Notes under the pieces: model-generated
The model's database searches: none
What the model was told of the DNA's origin: nothing
Seen by the model: the letters and a program-made list of their open reading frames with translations, nothing else
DNA from: Microbacterium paraoxydans
GTDB lineage: Bacteria; Actinomycetota; Actinomycetes; Actinomycetales; Microbacteriaceae
DNA length: 64,000 nt
Assembly (NCBI RefSeq): GCF_018224615.1
Contig: NZ_JAGTUK010000002.1
Location: forward strand, 1 to 64,000
Direction of reading: 5' to 3'
Program-made: the position numbers and the translations under genes
Shown here: positions 49,235 through 58,243 of the stretch, in pieces
Layout: each line of letters starts with the position of its first letter
Position numbering within the stretch: the stretch's first letter is position 1

Positions 49235-52200
49235 GTGCTGGACCACGCCCTCACCCGCCGCCAGACCCTGCAGCTCGGAGGTCTCGCCCTGCTCGCGCCC
49301 CTCGTCCCGCAGTTCCTCGCCGCGCGCCCCGCCGCCGCGAGCACCGCCGCGGCCACCGCACTCCGACAGGTCGCCGCGGGCGCCGGCATCCCCCGCCCCG
49401 CCCTGTCGCGCCGCGCCCTCTGGTACGGCACCCCCGCGACCGACTGGGAGCGGCACGCGCTGCCCATCGGCAACGCCCGCCTCGGCGCGAAGCTCTTCGG
49501 CAACCCCGACGCCGAGGTGATCCATTTCAGCGAACAGAGCCTGTGGGGCGGCCTCAACGACTACGACAACGCGCTCGCCGGGCAGCCCGACGGCGCCTAC
49601 GACACCAGCGTGACCGGCTTCGGCTCGTTCCGCGACTTCGGCGACGTGACCGTCGCGTTCGGCGCCCGCACCACCGTCGGCTCCCCGGGCGGCCCCTACC
49701 AGGTGTCGGGTTCCGAGAGCGTCGACAAGACCATCGACGGCATGCCCACCACCAAGTGGTGCCTCATCTCGCCGCCCGCCGAGGTGCTGTGGCAGGCCGA
49801 CCTCGCCGAGCCCGCGACCGTGACCTCCTACGCCCTCACGAGCGCGAACGACGTGCCCGCCCGCGATCCGCAGAACTGGCGCTTCGAGGGGTCGGACGAC
49901 GGCGCCGCCTGGACCACGCTCGACACCCGCTCGATCGCCCCGTTCGAGCAGCGCCTGCTCACCAAGAGCTTCACGGTCGACAACGGCACCGCGTACCGCC
50001 ACTACCGTTTCGTGTTCGCGCCCGTGCCCGGCGTGAGCCACTTCCAGGTCGCGGAGATCGCCCTCGGCGGTGTCGAGCTCGCGCGGGGCAGTGCCGTGTA
50101 TGTGTCGTCGCCGAGCGGTCATGCCGACAGCCTCATCGGCAGCATCGACGCCGACCCGATGACCGTGTGGGAGGTGCCGCAGACCGGCGAGGGCGCGACG
50201 TGGCAGGTGGAGCTCGGCGGTTCCCGCGTGCTCGACGGCTACCTGCTCACGAGCGCCGGCGACGACCCGGCCGGCGACCCCCGCGACTGGACGGTCGCCG
50301 GCTCCGACGACGGTCTCGACTGGGTGCCGCTCGACGCGCGGCAGGGCGAGGCCTTTTCCGAGCGCGGCACCGCGAAGGCGTTCGCGTTCGCCAACACCCG
50401 CGCGTTCGCGATGTACCGCATCGTGTTCACGGCCCCGGGGGCGCTGCGCCTCGGTGGTGTCGCGTTCACGGGCGGCGGCTTCAGCACCGCGGGCACCCGC
50501 GCCGTGGTCGACTACCGCCGCGCGCTCGACCTGGAGCCGGGCGTGCACACCGTGCACTTCGGCACCGCGCAGGGCACCGTGCTGCGCGAGGCGTTCGCGA
50601 GCCGGGAGGCCGACGTGCTCGCGGTGCGCTTCACCGCGGACCGCCCGGGGGCGCTCGACGCGGTCGTGAGCCTCACGAGCCACCAGGACGGCACGACCAC
50701 CGCCGCCGACGCCGGCCACCGCCGCCTCGCGTTCTCCGGCACCATGGCCAACGACCTCTCCTACGCCGCGGTCGTCGCGGTCGCCGACACCGACGGCGAG
50801 GTCACCGCGGTCGACGCCGGACTCCGCGTGGCCGGCGCCTCCACCATCACGCTGCTGATCGACGCCCGCACCGACTACCGGCTCAGCGCGGCAGACGGCT
50901 GGCGCGGCGGTGCGCCGGAGCCCGCGATCGACAAGGCCCTCGCGGCCGCGGCCGCCCGCTCCTGGGACGACCTCCTCGGCGCGCACGTCGAGCAGGTGAA
51001 CGCGCTGATGGCGCGCGCCACGGTCGACTGGGGGCGCTCCGCCGACGACGTGATGGCGTTGCCGACCGAGCGACGTCGAGCGCGCTACGCGGCGGGCGGG
51101 GCCGACCCCGAACTGGAGCAGCTGCTGTACGCCTACGGCCGCTACCTGCTGCTGAGCTCCTCCCGTCCCGGCGGCCTGCCGGCGAACCTGCAGGGGCTGT
51201 GGAACAACAGCAACCAGCCGGCCTGGGCGAGCGACTACCACACCAACATCAACGTGCAGATGAACTACTGGGGCGCCGAGACGGCCGACCTCCCCGAGTC
51301 GCACGAGGCGCTCGCCGCGTTCATCCGCGAGGTCGCCGTGCCCAGCCGCGTCGCCACCCGCAACGCGTTCGGCGCCGACGTGCGCGGCTGGACGGCCCGC
51401 ACGTCGCAGAGCATCTTCGGCGGCAACTCGTGGGAGTGGAACACGATCGCGAGCGCCTGGTACGCACAGCACCTGTACGAGCACTGGGCCTTCACGCAGG
51501 ACAAGGAGTACCTGCGCGACCTGGCGTATCCGCTGATCAAGGAGATCTGCGAGTTCTGGGAGGACCGGCTCAAGGAGCTGCCGGACGGCACCCTGGTCGC
51601 CCCGCTCGGCTGGTCGCCCGAGCACGGCCCGCGCGAAGACGGCGTCATGCACGACCAGCAGATCATCTGGGACCTGTTCCAGAACTACCGCGAGTGCGCC
51701 GAGGCGCTCGGGGTCGACAAGAAGTACCGCGCGACCGTGGCCGACATGCAGAAGCGCCTCGCGCCGAACAGGATCGGCCGATGGGGCCAGCTGCAGGAGT
51801 GGCAGACCGACCGCGACGACCCCGCCGACATCCACCGGCACACCTCGCACCTGTTCGCGGTGTACCCGGGGCGGCAGATCACCCCGGAAACGCCCGATTT
51901 CTCGGCCGCGGCGCTGGTGTCGCTCAAGGCCCGCTGCGGCGAGAAGGAGGGCGTGCCCTTCACGGCCGCGACGGTCTCCGGGGACAGCCGCCGCTCGTGG
52001 ACCTGGCCGTGGCGTGCCGCCCTGTTCGCGCGGCTCGGCGACGCGGAGCGGGCGGGCATCATGGTGCGCGGCCTGCTCACCTACAACGTCCTCCCCAACC
52101 TGTGGGCCGACCACCCGCCGTTCCAGCTCGACGGCAACTTCGGCATCGTCGGCGCCGTGGTGGAGATGCTCGTGCAGAGCCACGACGGCGTGATCCGGCT

Positions 52201-52441
52201 GCTGCCCGCCGTGCCGTCCGACTGGGCGGCGTCGGGATCCTTCACCGGGCTGCGCGCCCGCGGCGGTTACCGTATCGACTGCGAGTGGCGCGACGGGGCC
52301 GTCGTGACCTACGACGTGGTGGCCGACCGTGCGCCGAACATGAGCAACGTGGTGGTGGTCGTCAACGGCGAGCGGCGCAAGGTCAAGCCGGGCAATCCGC
52401 GCAACGGCAAGCCCATGCGAGACCTCGGTCCCGCGAAGTGA
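49235..52441 (+). CDS. Tat-exported GH95 alpha-L-fucosidase with two inserted discoidin-like domains
   Basis: This 1068-residue secreted enzyme has a twin-arginine signal (LTRRQTLQLGGLALLAPLVP). The GH95 N-terminal domain begins WYGTPATDWERHALPIGNAR and EQSLWGG, then is interrupted by two related beta-rich modules (about residues 150-295 and 296-415, each with RDWxxxGSDDGxxW-type motifs) like F5/8 type C domains. The catalytic barrel has the two asparagines in DYHTNINVQMNYWG, the glutamate in GWSPEHGPRE and the aspartate in FQLDGNFG, matching the known GH95 set from Bifidobacterium AfcA. It releases fucose, usually alpha-1,2-linked, from glycans. GGAGG precedes the GTG. Confidence 0.93.
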   Translation: MLDHALTRRQTLQLGGLALLAPLVPQFLAARPAAASTAAATALRQVAAGAGIPRPALSRRALWYGTPATDWERHALPIGNARLGAKLFGNPDAEVIHFSEQSLWGGLNDYDNALAGQPDGAYDTSVTGFGSFRDFGDVTVAFGARTTVGSPGGPYQVSGSESVDKTIDGMPTTKWCLISPPAEVLWQADLAEPATVTSYALTSANDVPARDPQNWRFEGSDDGAAWTTLDTRSIAPFEQRLLTKSFTVDNGTAYRHYRFVFAPVPGVSHFQVAEIALGGVELARGSAVYVSSPSGHADSLIGSIDADPMTVWEVPQTGEGATWQVELGGSRVLDGYLLTSAGDDPAGDPRDWTVAGSDDGLDWVPLDARQGEAFSERGTAKAFAFANTRAFAMYRIVFTAPGALRLGGVAFTGGGFSTAGTRAVVDYRRALDLEPGVHTVHFGTAQGTVLREAFASREADVLAVRFTADRPGALDAVVSLTSHQDGTTTAADAGHRRLAFSGTMANDLSYAAVVAVADTDGEVTAVDAGLRVAGASTITLLIDARTDYRLSAADGWRGGAPEPAIDKALAAAAARSWDDLLGAHVEQVNALMARATVDWGRSADDVMALPTERRRARYAAGGADPELEQLLYAYGRYLLLSSSRPGGLPANLQGLWNNSNQPAWASDYHTNINVQMNYWGAETADLPESHEALAAFIREVAVPSRVATRNAFGADVRGWTARTSQSIFGGNSWEWNTIASAWYAQHLYEHWAFTQDKEYLRDLAYPLIKEICEFWEDRLKELPDGTLVAPLGWSPEHGPREDGVMHDQQIIWDLFQNYRECAEALGVDKKYRATVADMQKRLAPNRIGRWGQLQEWQTDRDDPADIHRHTSHLFAVYPGRQITPETPDFSAAALVSLKARCGEKEGVPFTAATVSGDSRRSWTWPWRAALFARLGDAERAGIMVRGLLTYNVLPNLWADHPPFQLDGNFGIVGAVVEMLVQSHDGVIRLLPAVPSDWAASGSFTGLRARGGYRIDCEWRDGAVVTYDVVADRAPNMSNVVVVVNGERRKVKPGNPRNGKPMRDLGPAK

Positions 52442-52448
52442 CACCGGA

Positions 52449-52490
52449 AAGCCGCCCGTCCGTCGGAATACTCCGGTGGACGGGCGGCTT
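52449..52490 (+). terminator. Terminator after the fucosidase gene
   Basis: AAGCCGCCCGTCC and GGACGGGCGGCTT form a perfect 13-bp stem with a 16-base loop, 7 bp after the stop. It would overlap the MFS gene if that began at 52476, arguing for the 52500 start. Confidence 0.8.
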
Positions 52491-52499
52491 GTGCCTGAG

Positions 52500-53921
52500 G
52501 TGAGCACCCCCATCGATCGCGCCTCCGTCGGACTCCGTTCGGAACGCGGACCGGTGCTCGCGGCGCTGATGCTCTCCACGGGCCTCATCGCGATCGACGC
52601 CACGATCCTGGCCACCGCGGTGCCGAGCATCGTGCGCGACCTCGGCAGCTACCAGCAGTTCCCGTGGCTGTTCTCCGTCTACCTGCTCGCGCAGGCCGTG
52701 AGCGTGCCCATCTACTCCCGCTTCGCCGACACGGTCGGCCGCAAGCCCATCATCCTGCTCGGCATCGCCCTGTTCCTGCTCGGCTCGGTCCTCTGCGGTC
52801 TCGCGTGGAGCATGCCGGCGCTGATCGCGTTCCGGGTGGTCCAGGGCCTCGGCGCGGGAGCCGTCGCCCCGATGTCGATGACGATCGTCGGCGATATCTA
52901 CACCGTGGCCGAGCGCGCGAAGGTGCAGGGCTACATCGCCAGCGTGTGGGCCGTGTCGTCGGTGGTCGGACCGGCGCTCGGCGGCGTGTTCGCGCAGCTC
53001 GACGCCTGGCGCTGGATCTTCCTCATCAACATCCCGCTGTGTCTGCTCGCCGCCTGGGTGCTGCTGCGGCGCTACACGGAGCGGAAGCAGACCCAGCGGC
53101 ACCGCATCGACTACCTCGGCGCCGTCCTGCTGACGCTCGGCCTCACCGGCGTGATCCTGGGGCTGCTGGAGGGCGGCAACGCGTGGGAGTGGCTGTCGGC
53201 GCCGAGCGCGCTGTGCTTCGGGGTCGGCATCGCGGCGCTCGTGCTGTTCGCGCTGGTGGAGCGCCGCGCGCCGGAGCCCATCGTCGACCTGCGGCTCATC
53301 TCGCGGCGGCTCATCCTCACCACGACCCTGGTGTCGCTCGGGGTGGGCGCGCTCATGATCGGTGTGACCAGCTTCGCGCCCGCCTACCTGGAGGGGTCGC
53401 TCGGCATCGTGCCGCTGCTGTCGGGGCTCGCCGTGGCCGCCCTCACCCTCGGCTGGCCCATCGCCGCGGCGAACGTGGGGAAGCTGTACCTTCGCATCGG
53501 CTTCCGCCGCACCACGCTGATCGGCATGAGCATCGCCTCGGGTGCGGCGATCGTGCTGGCCTCGGTCGCGTCGTGGCCGAATCCGTACGTGCTCGCGGTG
53601 ATCGCGTTCGTGCTGGGGTTCGGCCTCGGGTGGAGCGCGGCGCCGACGCTGATCGCCGCGCAGTCGTCCGTGGAGTGGGGGGAGCGTGGCGCCGTGACCG
53701 GCATGAACGCGTTCGCCCGCTCGGCCGGCAGCGCCGTCGGGGTGGCCGTGTTCGGGGCGATCTCGAACGCGATCATCGCCCGGGGCGCCGGTCCGGACGA
53801 CCCGAGCACGATCGTGCACGCCTCGGTGGGGGTGTTCGTCGCGGTCGCTGTGACCGCGCTGCTCACCCTGCTCGCGGCGTCGTTCATGCCGCGCGACTCC
53901 GCCGAGTCGTACTCCGGCTGA
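52500..53921 (+). CDS. MFS multidrug exporter, DHA2-like
   Basis: This 473-residue major facilitator has about 14 hydrophobic segments and the motifs of the EmrB/QacA group: DATILATAVPSIVRDLGS in helix 1, RFADTVGRKPIILLGI after helix 2, and RVVQGLGAGAVAPMSMTIV with ERAKVQGYIASVWAVSSVVG (motif C). It exports hydrophobic drugs by proton antiport; substrates unknown. The GTG at 52500 is preferred because upstream starts lie inside the terminator hairpin. It is convergent with purB. Confidence 0.85.
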   Translation: MSTPIDRASVGLRSERGPVLAALMLSTGLIAIDATILATAVPSIVRDLGSYQQFPWLFSVYLLAQAVSVPIYSRFADTVGRKPIILLGIALFLLGSVLCGLAWSMPALIAFRVVQGLGAGAVAPMSMTIVGDIYTVAERAKVQGYIASVWAVSSVVGPALGGVFAQLDAWRWIFLINIPLCLLAAWVLLRRYTERKQTQRHRIDYLGAVLLTLGLTGVILGLLEGGNAWEWLSAPSALCFGVGIAALVLFALVERRAPEPIVDLRLISRRLILTTTLVSLGVGALMIGVTSFAPAYLEGSLGIVPLLSGLAVAALTLGWPIAAANVGKLYLRIGFRRTTLIGMSIASGAAIVLASVASWPNPYVLAVIAFVLGFGLGWSAAPTLIAAQSSVEWGERGAVTGMNAFARSAGSAVGVAVFGAISNAIIARGAGPDDPSTIVHASVGVFVAVAVTALLTLLAASFMPRDSAESYSG

Positions 53922-53930
53922 CGCCGGGGC

Positions 53931-55313
53931 TCAGCGGGCGAGGCGCTCGGCGATGCCCGTATAGGTCGCGGGGGTCAGGGCGAGCAAGCGCTGCTTGGCG
54001 GCCTCGCCGATCTCCAGCCCCTCGACGAACGCGGCCAGCTCGGCCGCGCCGACGCGGTGGCCGCGCGTGAGCTCCTTCAGCAGCGCGTAGGGGTCGGTGA
54101 TGGTGGAGCGTCCGGCGACGACCTCGGCGCGGATGACCGTCTGGATCGCCTCGGCCAGCACCTCCCAGTTGCCGTCGAGGTCGGCGAGCAGCACGTCGCG
54201 CGAGAGCGAGATTGCGTTCAGGCCGCGGCGCAGGTTGTCGAGCGCGAGCAGCGAGTGGCCGAACGCGACGCCGATGTTGCGCTGCGTGGTCGAGTCGGTG
54301 AGGTCGCGCTGCAGGCGGCTGGTCACGAGGGTCTGCCCGAGCGATGCGAACAGCGCGCCGGAGATCTCCAGGTTCGCCTCGGCGTTCTCGAAGCGGATCG
54401 GGTTGATCTTGTGCGGCATGGTCGACGAGCCGGTGGCACCGGCGACCGGGATCTGCGCGAAGTAGCCGAGCGAGATGTAGGTCCAGATGTCGGTCGCGAG
54501 GTTGTGCAGGATGCCGCCCGCGTGGCGCACCCGGTCGTACAGCTCGACCTGCCAGTCGTGCGACTCGATCTGCGTCGTGAGCACGTTGAAGCCCAGGCCC
54601 AGCCCCTCGATGTACTCGCGGGCGATCGCGGGCCAGTCGGCGTCGGGGTCGGCCGCGAGGTGAGCCGACCAGGTGCCGGTCGCGCCGGAGAACTTGGCGA
54701 GGTACTCGGTCGCGGCGATCTGTCCGCGCACACGCTCCAGACGCCAGGCGAACACCGCGAGCTCCTTGCCCATCGTGGAGGGCGTGGCGGGCTGGCCGTG
54801 CGTGCGCGACAGCATGGGGGCGTCGGCGTGCTCGACGGCGAGCTCGCGCAGCTTCGCGATCACGGTGTCGAACGCCGGCAGCCACACCTCTTCCACGGCA
54901 CGCTTGACGGTGAGCGCGTAGGAGGCGGAGTTGATGTCCTCGCTCGTGCAGGCGAAGTGCGTGAGCTCGGCGATCGCGTCGAGCCCGAGCGACGAGAGGC
55001 GGTCGCGCACCAGGTACTCGACGGCCTTCACGTCGTGCTGCGTGACGGCCTCCTTCTCGGCCAGCCAGTCGATCTCGGCCTGACCGAAGTCGCGGTACAG
55101 CGCGCGCAGCCGCTCCTTGTCGGCGTCGGAGAGCGGGCTGGTCTCGAACAGCGAGCGGTCGGTGAGGGCGATCAGCCACTCCACCTCCACCTCGACGCGC
55201 GCGCGGTTGAGTCCGGCCTCCGAGAGGAAGTCGGCGAGTCCGGTGACGGCGCTGCGGTAGCGGCCGTCGAGCGGGCTCAGGGGCTGCGGCGGGAGCGAGG
55301 GCTGGAAAGTCAG
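53931..55313 (-). CDS. purB: Adenylosuccinate lyase with a likely CTG start
   Basis: This 460-residue lyase of the fumarase superfamily makes AMP and AICAR in purine synthesis. The signature GSSTMPHKINPIRFENAE is present, as is SRTHGQPATPSTMGK. The conserved N-terminus PLSPLDGRYRSAV lies upstream of the first ATG/GTG/TTG (55190), in a segment with no standard start. The only candidate is CTG at 55313, which has AGGAGGA 5 bp upstream. So either a rare CTG start is used or there is a base error. It lies downstream of the phosphatase gene. Confidence 0.88.
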   Translation of the reverse strand: MTFQPSLPPQPLSPLDGRYRSAVTGLADFLSEAGLNRARVEVEVEWLIALTDRSLFETSPLSDADKERLRALYRDFGQAEIDWLAEKEAVTQHDVKAVEYLVRDRLSSLGLDAIAELTHFACTSEDINSASYALTVKRAVEEVWLPAFDTVIAKLRELAVEHADAPMLSRTHGQPATPSTMGKELAVFAWRLERVRGQIAATEYLAKFSGATGTWSAHLAADPDADWPAIAREYIEGLGLGFNVLTTQIESHDWQVELYDRVRHAGGILHNLATDIWTYISLGYFAQIPVAGATGSSTMPHKINPIRFENAEANLEISGALFASLGQTLVTSRLQRDLTDSTTQRNIGVAFGHSLLALDNLRRGLNAISLSRDVLLADLDGNWEVLAEAIQTVIRAEVVAGRSTITDPYALLKELTRGHRVGAAELAAFVEGLEIGEAAKQRLLALTPATYTGIAERLAR

Positions 55314-55336
55314 GGGAGTCCTCCTGATCGGGCCCC

Positions 55337-55849
55337 TCAGAGTCGGGGCGTGCGGGGCAGGCGCAGAGCGGGTTCGAGCTGGCGGAACAGCCCCCGCGTG
55401 GCGGTCTCAATCATACCGAGCACCGAATCGAACATCTCGGCCCCCGCGTAGTACGGGTCGGGCACGTCGGGGCTGGGCGCGTTCGGGTCGAACGAGAGCA
55501 GCAGCGTGACCTTGCCCTCCTCGTCCTCGTCGCGCGCCCACTCGCGCAGGATCCGCTCGTGCGTGCGGTCGAGCGCGACCACGAGGTCGTTCTCCGCGAA
55601 CGACGCGAACGTGAACTGCTTGGCGCGGTGCTGGGAGCCGTCGTAGCCGCGTCGCGCGAGGGAGTCGATCGTGCGGTGGTCGGCGCGCTCGCCCAGGTGC
55701 CAGTCGCCCGTGCCCGCGCTGCGCGAGACGATCCGCGAGCCGAGGCCCTGGCGCTCCGCGAGGTCGCGGAACACGACCTCGGCCATGGGGGAGCGGCAGA
55801 TGTTGCCCGTGCAGACGAAGATCACGCGGAAGGGATCCTGTGCTGTCAC
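55337..55849 (-). CDS. Low-molecular-weight protein-tyrosine phosphatase
   Basis: This 170-residue enzyme has the P-loop VCTGNICRSP (C-x5-R, about residues 12-21) and the general-acid motif VPDPYYAG (about 130-137). It removes phosphate from tyrosine residues, and relatives act in exopolysaccharide control or are secreted. No secretion signal is seen. The GTG at 55849 has no strong ribosome site. It precedes purB by 23 bp. Confidence 0.9.
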   Translation of the reverse strand: MTAQDPFRVIFVCTGNICRSPMAEVVFRDLAERQGLGSRIVSRSAGTGDWHLGERADHRTIDSLARRGYDGSQHRAKQFTFASFAENDLVVALDRTHERILREWARDEDEEGKVTLLLSFDPNAPSPDVPDPYYAGAEMFDSVLGMIETATRGLFRQLEPALRLPRTPRL

Positions 55850-55997
55850 GGGACCATTCTGCCGGTCGCCGCGCCTCGTGCACAGCGGAGGCTCCCGCGA
55901 CCCGCTCTTCCTGCACGTCCGTGCATCCGCGCGAGCTGTGCACGTGCGCTGCGAACCGGGTCCGGTGCGGTGCCGACGCTCGCGCAGGGTGGAGGCC

Positions 55998-56261
55998 ATG
56001 ACCCCGTTCGCCACCACCAGCTTCGACGCCCCGCCGCACACGTGGGCCCGCATCCGCGCCGCGAGTCATCTGGGCGACGCGCTCGACACCCTGGACCACG
56101 CCATCGCGATCCTGCGTGCCGTGGCGCACGACACCGCGTGGGAGTGCTCGGCGTTGCGGGCGCTCCACCAGACGATCGAGGGACAGCTCCACGCTGCGTC
56201 CGCCGAGCTCACGCGGCTCCGGGGCGTGCGCGACCACTGCCTCGCGGGAGGCGACCGGTGA
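55998..56261 (+). CDS. Small all-helical protein paired with a serine-hydrolase-like protein
   Basis: This 87-residue protein is predicted almost wholly helical (WARIRAASHLGDALDTLDHA, IEGQLHAASAELTRLRGV) and of the size of WXG100/ESAT-6 proteins, but lacks a clear WXG. GGAGG lies 2 bp before the ATG. The stop overlaps the GTG of the next gene by 4 bp. A chaperone-like or type VII-type partner role for the larger protein is possible, not shown. Confidence 0.6.
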   Translation: MTPFATTSFDAPPHTWARIRAASHLGDALDTLDHAIAILRAVAHDTAWECSALRALHQTIEGQLHAASAELTRLRGVRDHCLAGGDR

Positions 56262-57541
56262 GCGGGCTGAGCATCGACCACGGGGGCGTGGTGGCGGTCG
56301 ACACCGGAGAGCTGCGCTCGGTGGCTGCGCGCCTCGTCACCGCGGCGGGGGAGTGCCGGCGGGCCGCGACCGCGGTGGAGCAGACGCGCACCGCGGTGTC
56401 GTCCGATCCGGCGGCGTTCGACGGGGTGCCTCTCCCTGCCCTGCGCGCCGCCGCCCAGGAGCTGCACGACGTCGCCGCCGAGCTGGAGCACGCAGCACAC
56501 GGGGCGCGACGCGCGGCCGATGTGTTCGAGATCGTGGAGCTGCGTGCCAGAGTCGAGGCCCTCGCGCACACGGATGCCGCCGCGGCGGCCGTGGCCAGGG
56601 CCCGGCTCCACCGGGTGCTCGCCGCCGATCCCGCGCTAGGCCTCGTCGCGTCCGGGCTCGTGCTCCCGTGGGAGTCCCGTCCGCTCACGGATCCCGGCCT
56701 GCTCCTCGGGGCGCTCGGCCCCGCGGTGCCGTCCGCGATCGGCCTGGCGCAGCTGCTCGGCACGACCACGGGGTTCGCGAAGGTGCAACCGGGCGAGCGT
56801 CTGCGGGGGCGTGCGGATCCGGTGCGCGTGACGGCGGTCGCGCGGTCCGCCCCTGCTGCCCCCGCCGACCTCGCCGCGGCGCTGCGCCGCCTCCCGGAGC
56901 GCCGTGGAGCGCAGGTCGCCGTCGAGCGCTACGCCATGCGCGACGGCACCACCCGCTACGTGGCGTACCTCTCCGGCACGCACTCGCTCTCCGTCGATGC
57001 GAAGGGATCGGAGCCGTGGGACATGCGCTCCAACGCCCAGCTCTACACCGGCACCCGGTCGGCGTCGTACCAGGCGACCGTGGACGCGCTCGCGGCGGCG
57101 GGGGCACGGCCGGGGGATCGCGTCGACGTGGTGGCGTACTCGCAGTCGGGCATGATCGCGGCGCAGCTCGGAATGGAGGGCGAGTTCGACGTGCCGATGC
57201 AGATCACGGTCGGCAGCCCGGTGGAGCCGACGGTGAACGACGATCAGACGCTCGTGCAGCTCCGTCACGACGACGACCTGGTATCCGGGCTGGCCGCGGG
57301 CGGGTCCGCCGCGGGCACGGGCTCGGGCGACAGCTTCACGGCCAGCAGGACGGTCGAGCCGCTGCCCGATCCGGGCGACCTGGGGCTGGGGTCGCACGGG
57401 ATCGAGCAATACGAGGAGACGGCACGCATGGTCGACGGGTCGTCCGACCCGCGTGCCGAAGCCCTCGACCGGTACTGGGCCGAGCTGGGCGAGGCCGCCG
57501 AGGTGGAGCGCACGGAGTACCGCGCCGAGCGCATCGGATGA
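56258..57541 (+). CDS. Protein with helical N-terminus and alpha/beta-hydrolase-like C-terminus
   Basis: This 427-residue protein starts with about 110 helical residues (VDTGELRSVAARLVTAAGEC, AAQELHDVAAELEHAAHGAR) resembling type VII-secreted helical hairpins. After a linker, residues about 210-400 look like an alpha/beta hydrolase: YLSGTHSLSVDAKGS, the nucleophile motif YSQSG in VDVVAYSQSGMIAAQLG, and LRHDDDLVSG with acidic residues. No Sec/Tat signal is visible. It may be an exported lipase/esterase-like effector whose small upstream gene is a partner. I do not recognise the family as named. Confidence 0.6.
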   Translation: MSGLSIDHGGVVAVDTGELRSVAARLVTAAGECRRAATAVEQTRTAVSSDPAAFDGVPLPALRAAAQELHDVAAELEHAAHGARRAADVFEIVELRARVEALAHTDAAAAAVARARLHRVLAADPALGLVASGLVLPWESRPLTDPGLLLGALGPAVPSAIGLAQLLGTTTGFAKVQPGERLRGRADPVRVTAVARSAPAAPADLAAALRRLPERRGAQVAVERYAMRDGTTRYVAYLSGTHSLSVDAKGSEPWDMRSNAQLYTGTRSASYQATVDALAAAGARPGDRVDVVAYSQSGMIAAQLGMEGEFDVPMQITVGSPVEPTVNDDQTLVQLRHDDDLVSGLAAGGSAAGTGSGDSFTASRTVEPLPDPGDLGLGSHGIEQYEETARMVDGSSDPRAEALDRYWAELGEAAEVERTEYRAERIG

Positions 57542-57558
57542 GGGGCGTCGCCCGGGGG

Positions 57559-58242
57559 CTAGGCGAACGCGAACGACTCGACGAGCGCGTACCCCTGGTC
57601 GTTCGACACGCGCACGGTGTAGTCCACCCGCGGGGCGGGGTAAGGCAGGGCCCGCTCCTCGCCGGGGCCCAGCACCACCGTGTCGGTCGACTCGGAGCTG
57701 CCGTCGCTGCCCAGGTCGAACGCGATGTACACGGTCATGGGGGCGGACGACTCGTTGCGCACGTGCACGGTCACCACGCCGGAGCCGTCGTCCGGGTCGA
57801 GCCGTGCCGTGAGCCCGAGCGGCGCGCAGTCGAGCTCGACCCGCTGCTCGAAGCGGAGCCCGCCGTCGGTGCTCGCCCGGAAGGTGTACCCGCCGTTGGG
57901 CAGCAGCCCGAAGCCGACCGGACGGGTTTCGCCCGCGGCGAGCAGTGGTCCCGGACCCGCGTCGGGCGTCGTGCCGTCCGCCGTGATCTCGAGGTACGTC
58001 TGCAGCGGCGCCGCGGTGTCGTTGCGCAGCATGAGCGTCACGCGGTCGGGGGCCTCGCACGCGGTCACGGTCCAGGCCGTGAGCTCCGGCGTCGCGCTCG
58101 CCGCAGCGACCGGGCTGGCGGCGACGGCCGCGATCACGGGAACGCTCCAGGTGGCGGCGACCACGGTGCGCCGCGTGATCCCCGCCGGCTCCGACCCCCG
58201 TGACCGCTGCTCCCCGCGGGGCTGCGGCTCGAACGGGCGCAC
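57559..58242 (-). CDS. Tat-exported beta-sandwich protein of unknown function
   Basis: This 227-residue protein has a twin-arginine signal (ITRRTVVAATWSVPVIAAVA) and a mature region of two similar beta-sandwich units (VTLMLRNDTAAPLQTYLEI and VTVHVRNESSAPMTVYIAF). Each has a C-terminal aromatic strand. It resembles cell-surface proteins of the family with repeated NxSxAP-type strands; function unknown. The GTG start at 58242 lies 1 bp after the upstream holin-family stop, so the two are co-transcribed. Confidence 0.7.
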   Translation of the reverse strand: MRPFEPQPRGEQRSRGSEPAGITRRTVVAATWSVPVIAAVAASPVAAASATPELTAWTVTACEAPDRVTLMLRNDTAAPLQTYLEITADGTTPDAGPGPLLAAGETRPVGFGLLPNGGYTFRASTDGGLRFEQRVELDCAPLGLTARLDPDDGSGVVTVHVRNESSAPMTVYIAFDLGSDGSSESTDTVVLGPGEERALPYPAPRVDYTVRVSNDQGYALVESFAFA

Positions 58243-58243
58243 G

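Noticed and set aside
52476..52499. MFS gene starting at GTG 52476 or 52491
   Set aside because: GTG 52476 lies inside the fucosidase terminator hairpin and GTG 52491 directly abuts its right arm; GTG 52500 gives a normal family N-terminus.
49166..52630. Very long minus-strand open frame (1154 codons) opposite the fucosidase gene
   Set aside because: It is rich in Arg, Gly, Val and His with no domain similarity and lies entirely antisense to a gene with intact GH95 catalytic motifs. Such shadows are expected at this GC content.
53931..55190. purB starting at GTG 55190
   Set aside because: It would remove about 41 residues including the conserved LSPLDGRYRS segment, so an upstream non-standard start is more likely.
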